Shown: piece by piece, positions 1 through 6,423 of the stretch
Layout of the letters: the number at the start of each line of letters is the position of its first letter
Numbering within the stretch: position 1 is the stretch's first letter
Assembly (NCBI GenBank): GCA_021817625.1
Contig: JAKASY010000096.1
Coordinates: 1-7,018, forward strand
Reading direction: 5' to 3'
Length of the DNA stretch: 7,018 bases
DNA from: Bacillota bacterium
GTDB lineage: Bacteria > Bacillota_E > JAJZYS01 > JAILZS01
Translations under genes and position numbers: made by a program
The notes under the pieces: model-generated
What the model was told of the DNA's origin: nothing
Seen by the model: the letters and a program-made list of their open reading frames with translations, nothing else
Databases searched by the model: none

Positions 1-570
1 CAGGCCGGCGGCGCCGTCCTCGTGCCCGTGTGGGCCCACGGGGTGGCGCACAGCCCGGTCGCCCTCGGCACCCTGGGTGGCCTCCTGTCGCTCGGCTCGG
101 TGGGCGGCAATGCCCTGGCCACGTGGTTTGCCCCCCGCCTGCCGCGCCGCCTGACCTACGCGGTCGGCTTCCTCCTGGCCGGCGCGCCGCGCTACGCCGC
201 GCTCGCGCTGGCGACGCGCCTGTCGCCCGTGCTCGCCGTCGTCGCCGTCCTGGGCGGCCTGGGCGCCGGCAGCATCAACCCGGTTCTCGGCGCCACCTTC
301 TACGAGCGCGTGCCCCGCCCACTGCAGGCTCGCGTCCTTGGCGTGTTCGGCGCCTCCGCCTGGGCCGGCATCCCGTTCGGCAGCCTCGCGGCCGGCGCGG
401 CCGTGGCGCTGGTCGGGCTTCGCGTGTCGCTCCTCGGCGCGGCGGCGCTCTACCTCCTCACGACCCTGGCGCCGTTCGTCCTGCCCGTGTGGCGCGCGAT
501 GGACCGCCGCCCCGCGCCGGTGGGCCAGGCGGTGGACGAGGCCCCCGTCGACGTGCCCGGCGGCGGGTGA
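1..570 (+). CDS. MFS transporter, C-terminal half (5' end outside window)
   Basis: The reading frame is open from base 1 and ends at TGA 568-570, giving 189 visible residues; the start lies upstream of the window. The protein is almost wholly hydrophobic, with membrane segments at about residues 20-43, 51-71, 75-99, 112-140 and 143-166. This fits helices 8-12 of a 12-helix major facilitator, with the end of helix 7 at the window edge. The loop between the third and fourth of these helices has the pattern expected of MFS exporters of the EntS/macrolide-efflux type (MFS_3): an Asn-Pro pair (N93-P94) in the helix, then E102-R-V-P, an Arg (R111) before the next helix, and a P-x-G motif (P125-F-G). 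The tail after about residue 170 is short, polar and Pro-rich, likely cytoplasmic. It would move a small molecule across the inner membrane by secondary transport. The substrate cannot be read from this half. The next gene is co-oriented after 117 bases, so co-transcription is possible but unproven. Confidence 0.85.
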   Translation, partial: QAGGAVLVPVWAHGVAHSPVALGTLGGLLSLGSVGGNALATWFAPRLPRRLTYAVGFLLAGAPRYAALALATRLSPVLAVVAVLGGLGAGSINPVLGATFYERVPRPLQARVLGVFGASAWAGIPFGSLAAGAAVALVGLRVSLLGAAALYLLTTLAPFVLPVWRAMDRRPAPVGQAVDEAPVDVPGGG

Positions 571-687
571 CCGCCCACAGGCGAGCCGCGGCGGCGGATG
601 GACCCGGGTGCTCCAGGGAAAGACCGGCCAGGGCGCGAAAGCGGCAGGGACACGGGCGCAGGCGAGCACGCCCAAGGAGGCATGATT
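571..687 (+). other. Leader/intergenic stretch between exporter and aminopeptidase
   Basis: These 117 bases hold no convincing ORF. The aminopeptidase frame is open through part of it (an ATG lies at 598), but that ATG has no ribosome binding site and the intervening residues do not resemble M1 N-termini. I see no TAnnnT -10 element, so the aminopeptidase may be read from an upstream promoter shared with the exporter gene. Two short complementary pairs exist: GTGCTC at 608-613 with GAGCAC at 664-669, just before the ribosome binding site, and a small stem CGC/GCG at 634-643 closed by a GAAA loop. Neither matches a riboswitch I recognise. Confidence 0.5.
674..680 (+). promoter_or_regulatory. 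Ribosome binding site AAGGAGG that sets the aminopeptidase start
   Basis: AAGGAGG is a perfect anti-16S match. It lies 1 base before the ATG at 682 and 7 bases before the in-frame TTG at 688. Spacing of 5-9 bases is the usual optimum, so TTG 688 is the better start. The ATG at 682 is too close and the ATG at 598 lies well upstream of the site. Confidence 0.75.
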
Positions 688-3240
688 TTGAGCGAGCACC
701 CGTCGTACCGGCTCCCCCGCACGGCCATTCCCCGCCGCTACGAGGTAGAGCTCTGTCCCGACCTCGAGGCGCTGCGCTTCGAGGGCGAGGCGACGATCCA
801 GGTCGATGTCGTGGAGGCGGCGGACAGCTTCACGCTGAACGCCCTTGGGCTCGAGATCGGGCCGCCTGTCCTGCGCGGTGGCGGGCGCGAGCTGGTCGGC
901 AGCGTGACGTACAGGCCGGAGGTCGAGCAGGCCGTGCTCGCGTGGCCGGAGCGCGTGGCGCCGGGCGCGTGGACGCTCTCCCTACGCTTTGGCGCGGAGC
1001 TCGCCAAGGACCTCCAGGGGTTCTACCAGGCGAGGGCGACCGGCCCGGACGGCGCCGGGTCGGTCATCGCCGTCACCGACTCGGAGCCCACGAACGCGCG
1101 ACGCATCTTCCCGTGCTGGGACGAGCCCGACATGAAGGCCGTGTTCTCGTTCTCGGTCGTCATGGCCGACGGCCTTCGCGCCTTCAGCAACGCACCCGAG
1201 ACATCGAGCGAGGCCCTTCCCGACGGCCGCCGGCGCGTGCGCTTCGCCGACACCATGCCGATGTCCACCTACCTAGTCGCCCTGGCGGTGGGGCGCCTTG
1301 AGACGTCTGAGCCGGCGCACGCGGGCCGGACGCCGGTGCGCGTGGTGGCGCGGCCCGAGCTCATGGGCCTCGCCGCCTTCGCCCGGGAGGAGGCCGTCCT
1401 CGCCCTGCGCTTCTTCGAGGACTACTTCGGCGTGCCGTATCCGGCGCCCAAGCTGGACCATGTCGCGGTGCCCGACTTCTCCCCCGGGGCAATGGAGAAC
1501 CTCGGCTGCGTCGTGTACCGGGAGGAGGCCCTCCTGGTCGACCGCGAGCGCTCGAGCCCGCGCGAGCGCATGGGCGTCTCGGCCACGATCGCCCACGAGA
1601 CCGCGCACATGTGGTTCGGCGACCTCGTCACGATGCGCTGGTGGAACGGCATCTGGCTGAACGAGGCGTTCGCCACGTTCATGCAGCTTCTGGCCTCCGA
1701 CGCCATGCACCCCGATTGGCAGGTATGGTCGACGTTCTCGCGCGAGCGGTCGGTGGCGTTCCTCATCGATGGCCTCGCGGCCACCCGCCCGATCGAGTTT
1801 CCCGTGGGCCCCCCGGCCGAGGCGATGGCCATGTTCGACGTGCTCACCTACGAGAAGGGCGCGGCCATCCTGCGCATGCTCGAGCGCTACCTCGGTGCCG
1901 ACGTCTTCCGCCGCGGCATCACGCTGTACCTCGAGCGCCACCGCCACGGAAGCGCCGAGACCGCCGACCTGTGGGCCGCGCTGGAGGCCGTCTCCGGCCA
2001 GCCCGTCGGCGCGGTCATGGACTCATGGGTGCTCCAGGGGGGCTATCCCCTGGTGCGCGTGCGGCAGAGCGCGGACGGTCGCGCCCTTGCCCTCTCCCAG
2101 GAGCCCTTCCGCTACGGCGGCGGGGGCACCGGGACGTGGCAGGTGCCCGTGGTGGTCGCCTTCGGCCGGGCCGATGGTACGCGCGCCCAGCGCGTACTCC
2201 TCCTCGGGCCTGAAGGCGTGACCGTGGATCTGCCCGAGGACTGCGCCTTCGTGCTCGCCAACGCCCAAGCCTCCGGCTTCTACCGCACGGCCTACGACCC
2301 CGTCCTGTGGCAGCGCCTGATCGCCGCTTGGCCGACCCTGCACTCGACCGAGCGCTATGCCCTGGCCGACGACGTGTGGGCGGCGGCGGTGGCGGGCCAG
2401 GGGTCCATCGCCCAGGTTGTCGACCTTTGGCGGCGGTTTGGGAGCGAGCGCGATCCCGACCTGTGGGGCGGCCTGGAGGAGCACCTGACGCTGCTCGAGG
2501 CGATGCTGGAGGACGAGGCCCGCCCGACCCTGCACGCGTTCGCTCGCGCGCTCGCGCAGCCCGTCCTGGCCGAGCTCACGTGGCAGCCGCAGGCGGGCGA
2601 GAGCGTCCAGGCGACGCGCCTGCGCAGCATCGTCATCTCGCTCCTCGGCCGCCTGGGCCGCGACGAGGCCGTGGCGGCCGAGGCGCGCCGCCGCCTTGCG
2701 GACATCGCGGCCGGCAGCCCATCCACCGACCCGAGCCTCCTGACCGTCGTCGCCATGGTGGCGGCCGCCAGCGGCGGCGAGGCCGAGTGGGAGCGCATGC
2801 ACGCTCTCTTCCGGTCCGCTGCGACGCCACAGGACGGGCAGCGCTACCTCTTCTCCCTGTCCGCCTTCCGGCCGCCCGAGCTGGTCGGCCGTACGCTGGC
2901 GCTCTACGCCTCCGGCGAGGTCAAGGACCAGGACGCCATGATCGCCATCGCGAGCGCGCTCTTCAGCCGCCACGCGCGGGCGGCCGCCTGGGCGCTGATC
3001 GAGCGCGACTGGGAGGCGATGCTGCGGCGCTTCCGTCCCCAGATGTTCCAGCACATCGCCTACCCGCTGGCGACGATCGTGGAGGACGGCCTAGCCGAGC
3101 GCGTGCGCGCTTGGCTCGCCGCCCATCCGGTGCCCGAGGCTGCGCCCCAGTTCGCCCAAGGGCTCGAGTTCCAGGCCCTGCACCGCGCCATGGCCGTGCG
3201 CGTGCGGCGCGACCTGCCGGCCCTGCTCGCGGGCGGCTAG
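688..3240 (+). CDS. M1 family zinc aminopeptidase
   Basis: This gene encodes 850 residues from TTG 688 (852 from ATG 682), the usual size for M1 aminopeptidases (about 830-880). The family removes N-terminal residues from peptides, typically in the cytoplasm during peptide turnover. The visible N-terminus has no signal peptide or membrane segment. The N-terminal beta domain (about 1-190) carries an ARRIFPCWDEP motif at 137-147. The catalytic domain has the exopeptidase motif GAMEN at 267-271, the zinc site HETAH at 303-307 with the third ligand E326 in WLNEAF, and the transition-state Tyr Y388 in TYEKG. All fall within a few residues of their positions in E. coli PepN. From about 520 an ERAP1_C-like helical domain follows, opening with the typical N525-A...G-F-Y-R533 motif. 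The TQxEAT-type substrate-binding motif reads TDSEPT (130-135), so the usual Gln is Asp131 while Glu133 is kept. By layout it is nearer the ERAP/tricorn-interacting-factor type than PepN. The gene converges on the next one with a 21-base gap. Confidence 0.96.
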   Translation: MSEHPSYRLPRTAIPRRYEVELCPDLEALRFEGEATIQVDVVEAADSFTLNALGLEIGPPVLRGGGRELVGSVTYRPEVEQAVLAWPERVAPGAWTLSLRFGAELAKDLQGFYQARATGPDGAGSVIAVTDSEPTNARRIFPCWDEPDMKAVFSFSVVMADGLRAFSNAPETSSEALPDGRRRVRFADTMPMSTYLVALAVGRLETSEPAHAGRTPVRVVARPELMGLAAFAREEAVLALRFFEDYFGVPYPAPKLDHVAVPDFSPGAMENLGCVVYREEALLVDRERSSPRERMGVSATIAHETAHMWFGDLVTMRWWNGIWLNEAFATFMQLLASDAMHPDWQVWSTFSRERSVAFLIDGLAATRPIEFPVGPPAEAMAMFDVLTYEKGAAILRMLERYLGADVFRRGITLYLERHRHGSAETADLWAALEAVSGQPVGAVMDSWVLQGGYPLVRVRQSADGRALALSQEPFRYGGGGTGTWQVPVVVAFGRADGTRAQRVLLLGPEGVTVDLPEDCAFVLANAQASGFYRTAYDPVLWQRLIAAWPTLHSTERYALADDVWAAAVAGQGSIAQVVDLWRRFGSERDPDLWGGLEEHLTLLEAMLEDEARPTLHAFARALAQPVLAELTWQPQAGESVQATRLRSIVISLLGRLGRDEAVAAEARRRLADIAAGSPSTDPSLLTVVAMVAAASGGEAEWERMHALFRSAATPQDGQRYLFSLSAFRPPELVGRTLALYASGEVKDQDAMIAIASALFSRHARAAAWALIERDWEAMLRRFRPQMFQHIAYPLATIVEDGLAERVRAWLAAHPVPEAAPQFAQGLEFQALHRAMAVRVRRDLPALLAGG

Positions 3241-3261
3241 GCGCGTCCCCGGTGGCCGTCG

Positions 3262-6240
3262 TCAGAACGGGCTGCGCCCGGCCTGCTGCACGATCCGCCA
3301 CTCGGCCGCGGTGAGGGTGCCCCACTGGAAGAAGGCGGCGCCGCGCGCGCCGGCCGCGCGCGCGCCGGAAACCGCCGCGCTCTCGGCCAGGGGGCCGGGG
3401 TTGTAGACGCCCGTGCCGCCCGCGGTGAACGGGTCGTAGCCCTGCAGGACGGGGACGACGGCGCTCGCCGGCGCCTCCGAGCGCACCAGGTCGACCGAGG
3501 TGGACACAGCGCGGAAGGCGTCGGCGAAGGTCACCGGGCTCTCCGTGCCCTGCCAGTACGCCATCGGCATGAGCACGTCGCTGTACTCGGCCATGAGCGC
3601 GTACGGCACGTGCAGGTCGGTCGGGGGCTCGGCCACCGCGCACACGACGCGCGCCGGTCCCGCCGCGGCGCGCACGGCGCGCAGGTAGGGACGCACGACC
3701 GAGGCCGAAAGGTTGCCCTCGAAGTCTGCGCTCAGGCCGTCCACCCGCTGCCCGAGCGGGGTCCGATAGGCGAGCGCCGCCTCGGCCGCGCCGGTGTCGA
3801 GCGCCGGGTCGCCCAGGTTCGCCGGCACCCAGGCGACGACCGCGAGGCCGGCGCTGTGCGCGGGACCGAGCAGGCGGTCGAGGCCTGGTTCGCCCCAGAA
3901 GCCGGTGCCTGGGATGGCCACCTCGACATACAGCGTGTGCACGCGCTCGCGCACCGCCTGGGCGATGATCGTCTGCGGCGGGGCGTCGCGCGCCACCCAG
4001 TAGCTGAGGAACACGCCGGTGCCATCGGTGATCTCGGCCGGCGAGGCCACGACGGAGCAGGGCAGGTACTCGCTCGTCGACAGGCGCAGGGCCGGGGCGC
4101 TCACGCGCACGTCGACCGAGCAGTCGGTGCCCTTGGGCGGCGGCGTCAGGGCGACGGAGCCGCCGCTTGCGACGTTCGCCCGGTGCCAGGGCGCGGCCTT
4201 TCGCGCCGCGTAGCGCCAGTCCACGTGGAGCGTGGGCCCGTGGATGGGGTTGTTGTGGGCGTCCACCGCGTACGCGGCCAGTGAGAGCGGCTCGCCGGGG
4301 GCGGGGAAGGGCGTGCCCAGAAGCGCCGTGAGGCGTGAGGGCGCGTCCGGGCGGACGAGGACCGTGGTCGCTGCCGGGCTGAAGCCGGGACCGCTGACGC
4401 GCAAGAGGTACGTGCCCGCCTGGTTCGGGCTGATCAGGAACTGGGCGCGGCCGTGGCTCAGAACCTGCCGCATGGGGGCGAGGGGCCCGCCGTCGGGCGC
4501 GGTCAGGGCGAGCGAGAGCGCCACCCCGGAGGGCTTCTCACCCGGCGTCGTGGCGGTCACCAGTACCGCGCTGCCGGCCGTGACCGCGCTGTGCGCGGCG
4601 CTCAGGGCGAGCCGGCCGCGCCCGGCCACCGGGATGGAGATGCGCGCGGGCAGGAAAGCGCCGCCCGGGGCGCTCAGGTTGACGATCAGCGTCGCGGGGC
4701 CGGTGAACGGGCCGATCGACGAGGCGACCTGGACCGGCAGGCTGGTCACGCCTGTGGGCGCCTCGGCGCCCCACTGCCCGATCGTGACCGGCGGTCCGTT
4801 TGCCGGGTGGAGGACGGCCGAGAGCGTGACGGGGACGCGCGCCGGCATCGTGTTCGAGACGCCGGAGGCAAGCACGGTTGCCGACAGCGACAGGCGCCCG
4901 CCGGCGTCGAGGGCCGTGGCGCTCGAGAGGATGCTGAGCGAGCCCAGGCTGCCGGGCACCACGGTGAACCGGACGTCGGCCGAGCCCAGCCCGGCGGCGC
5001 GGGCCCCGACCCGGTAGCGGCCGAGGAGGGAGGGGTTGTAGACGAAGCGCGCGACGCCGCCGTGGTCGACCGGCGAGGCCGTGATCGCAGGGCCGCTCGG
5101 CGGGACGAGCCGGACTTCGATGCGGCGGCCGTTGTCGGCGCGCACCGTCTGCCCCTTGCGGTCGAGCACGGCGAACGTGAAGGTGGCGCTCTGGTCGGCC
5201 AGCACGGCCGGCGGCGCGGCAGCGGCCACGACGCGCGTCGGCGCCTGCACGGCGATGAGCACGCGGCTCAGCGCCCGCCCACCGTCCACTCGCGCGGTGA
5301 GGGTGGCCACGCCGTCCCGGATGGTGGGCACGAACACGCCGCCGAGCACCACGCCGCCGCGTGCCGACCAGACCACTGGAACGGGCAGCGCCAGCTCTCC
5401 GGCGTGCACGGCGGCCGACAGGGACGCGGTCTCGCCCGGCTCGAGCGCGGTCGGCCGCACGACCGCGGTCACCCCGGTGGCGAGCCGTCCCAGCACGCGC
5501 CCGAGGTCGGCGCCCGTCAGGGCGCGGGCGCGGGTCAGGGCGTCCTCGGCCGCCGCAGGGGTGACGTAGGCGTCGGGCGCGAAGGCGCCGTGGACGGGCG
5601 AGAGCAGGCCCAGCTCCAGGGCGATGCGCACGGCGCCCCAGTCCTGGCGCGGGATCGCGCCCGCGTCGCTGACCGCGGGCGCGCGCTCGAGCAGCGATGC
5701 CTCCGGCCCGAGGGCGAGGACGCCGACAAGGGCCTGCGCGAGGTACAGGCGCGTCACCGGGGACGCGGGCAGGAAGCGTCCGCCCGGCGCGACGCCGAAC
5801 GCGCCCGCGCCGGCCGCGGCCTCGATCGCCGCCCGCCCGGGCGTGTGCACGCCGACGTCGCGATAGGCGGGCCCGATGTCCGTGGGAACGAGCCCCCACG
5901 CTGCCGTGAGGAGCTCTGCCAGCTGGGCGTGGGTGATGCGGCCCGGGCCGGCCCCCGGCAAGGCGGGCGGGGGAGGGGGCTGGGTCGGCGGCAGGGGCCG
6001 CCGCACCGGCCGGGGGGCAGGCGGTCGTGCGTGGCCCGGCACGAGCGACTCGACACGCGCCACGAGCTGGTGGGCGCGCGCTCCCAGGGCGACCGCAGCC
6101 TGCCGGCCGCCCGGGCGGGCCGCCATCCAGGCCGCCAGCGCGACGATGCCAAGGACGCCGACGCTGAGGGCGATGCGGCCGGGACGCCCCTGCCGGCGCC
6201 TACGCCGGCGCGGCGTCGGCGCGATCGGGCGTGGGCGCAC
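3262..6240 (-). CDS. SLH-domain, Ig-like repeat surface protein with GH18-like TIM-barrel domain
   Basis: The protein is 992 residues from GTG 6240; an in-frame TTG at 6267 would add 9, but a strong ribosome binding site supports 6240. In order: an Arg-rich N-terminus (1-22), one hydrophobic segment (about 23-41, signal anchor or long signal peptide), a Pro-rich linker (72-99), SLH-like repeats (about 101-241, one half plus two full units), about five Ig-like beta domains (roughly 258-735), and an alpha/beta barrel (743-992). The barrel has beta-strand-like runs LYVEVAI and AVVAWVP, then D834-G-L-S-A-D839-F-E841, which matches the GH18 DGxDxDxE signature except Ser837 for the second Asp. M-A-Y895-W fits the GH18 strand-6 MxY motif, and FFQW973 the final-strand Trp. 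Uncharacterised GH-like families (YngK/DUF4015 type) are the main alternative. It is likely exported and bound to the envelope, acting on a polysaccharide or peptidoglycan-type glycan; the substrate is unknown. Cys707 and Cys728 in the last Ig-like domain could form a disulfide. It is divergent from a response regulator gene. Confidence 0.85.
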   Translation of the reverse strand: MRPRPIAPTPRRRRRRQGRPGRIALSVGVLGIVALAAWMAARPGGRQAAVALGARAHQLVARVESLVPGHARPPAPRPVRRPLPPTQPPPPPALPGAGPGRITHAQLAELLTAAWGLVPTDIGPAYRDVGVHTPGRAAIEAAAGAGAFGVAPGGRFLPASPVTRLYLAQALVGVLALGPEASLLERAPAVSDAGAIPRQDWGAVRIALELGLLSPVHGAFAPDAYVTPAAAEDALTRARALTGADLGRVLGRLATGVTAVVRPTALEPGETASLSAAVHAGELALPVPVVWSARGGVVLGGVFVPTIRDGVATLTARVDGGRALSRVLIAVQAPTRVVAAAAPPAVLADQSATFTFAVLDRKGQTVRADNGRRIEVRLVPPSGPAITASPVDHGGVARFVYNPSLLGRYRVGARAAGLGSADVRFTVVPGSLGSLSILSSATALDAGGRLSLSATVLASGVSNTMPARVPVTLSAVLHPANGPPVTIGQWGAEAPTGVTSLPVQVASSIGPFTGPATLIVNLSAPGGAFLPARISIPVAGRGRLALSAAHSAVTAGSAVLVTATTPGEKPSGVALSLALTAPDGGPLAPMRQVLSHGRAQFLISPNQAGTYLLRVSGPGFSPAATTVLVRPDAPSRLTALLGTPFPAPGEPLSLAAYAVDAHNNPIHGPTLHVDWRYAARKAAPWHRANVASGGSVALTPPPKGTDCSVDVRVSAPALRLSTSEYLPCSVVASPAEITDGTGVFLSYWVARDAPPQTIIAQAVRERVHTLYVEVAIPGTGFWGEPGLDRLLGPAHSAGLAVVAWVPANLGDPALDTGAAEAALAYRTPLGQRVDGLSADFEGNLSASVVRPYLRAVRAAAGPARVVCAVAEPPTDLHVPYALMAEYSDVLMPMAYWQGTESPVTFADAFRAVSTSVDLVRSEAPASAVVPVLQGYDPFTAGGTGVYNPGPLAESAAVSGARAAGARGAAFFQWGTLTAAEWRIVQQAGRSPF

Positions 6241-6248
6241 GCGTCCGG

Positions 6249-6255
6249 CCTCCTT
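6249..6255 (-). promoter_or_regulatory. Ribosome binding site AAGGAGG for the SLH protein
   Basis: On the minus strand, AAGGAGG runs from 6255 down to 6249, followed by 8 bases and GTG at 6240-6238. The TTG at 6267 lies upstream of this site and has no comparable site of its own; an in-frame TAA lies five codons before that TTG. The same heptamer precedes the aminopeptidase, which supports its use in this genome. Confidence 0.75.
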
Positions 6256-6318
6256 CGCGGCCCGCAATCCGAGTTCACGTTACATGATCGCGGCCCAGAG
6301 CCCTGGTCGGCAATCCCT

Positions 6319-6334
6319 GTGACGAGCCGTGACG
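6319..6334. promoter_or_regulatory. GTGACG direct repeat, 10-base period; candidate response-regulator site
   Basis: GTGACG occurs at 6319-6324 and again at 6329-6334, exactly one helical turn apart, in the region between two divergent genes. OmpR/PhoB-family regulators bind as head-to-tail dimers to direct repeats of about 10-11 bases, and such a regulator is encoded next door. The site is about 90-105 bases before the regulator's ATG and about 80-95 before the SLH gene's start, so it could act on either. GTGACG also occurs singly inside coding regions here, so chance is possible. Confidence 0.35.
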
Positions 6335-6388
6335 CAAGCGAGGGGGCCGAGGCGCGGCCGCAGCGGTCGCCCGCGCCGGCTTTGCGCC

Positions 6389-6417
6389 TTGTGGCGGCGC
6401 GGACGGCCCCCTAAGAT
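6389..6417 (+). promoter_or_regulatory. Promoter giving a leaderless response-regulator mRNA
   Basis: TTGTGG (6389-6394) fits a -35 element, a 17-base spacer follows, and TAAGAT (6412-6417) fits the TAnnnT -10 consensus. The ATG begins 7 bases after the -10 ends, where transcription is expected to start, so the mRNA would begin at or next to the start codon. No Shine-Dalgarno-like sequence precedes ATG 6424, which agrees with leaderless translation. On the opposite strand TAACGT (6282 to 6277) is a possible -10 for the SLH gene, but I see no -35 at proper spacing for it. Confidence 0.6.
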
Positions 6418-6423
6418 GGCGCT

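Noticed and set aside
30..1301. A 423-codon + strand open frame crossing the exporter end and the aminopeptidase start
   Set aside because: It is Arg/Pro/Gly-rich, out of frame with both real genes, and spans the boundary between them, as a GC-bias shadow does.
606..2039. A shared 13-base string GGGTGCTCCAGGG in the leader and inside the aminopeptidase gene (near 2027)
   Set aside because: There is no extension of the match or other repeat structure. The second copy encodes a normal part of the enzyme, so chance in GC-rich DNA is the simplest explanation.
2023..3054. A 343-codon open frame on the - strand opposite the aminopeptidase
   Set aside because: It lies wholly across the conserved ERAP1_C-like domain of a clear M1 enzyme, its composition is unlike a folded protein, and I see no supporting start signal.
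3216..3280. Possible terminators at the convergent gene ends
   Set aside because: An imperfect stem (3216-3223 with 3231-3237) and a 5-base stem with a 3-base loop (3268-3280) exist, but neither has a T-tract and both lie within coding sequence. I cannot support a factor-independent terminator for either gene.
4453..6414. A 653-codon open frame on the + strand opposite the SLH gene
   Set aside because: Its translation is a low-complexity Arg/Gly/Ala/Asp mix with no domain pattern. The minus-strand frame has recognisable SLH, Ig-like and barrel domains plus a ribosome binding site. Long antisense frames are expected at this GC content.
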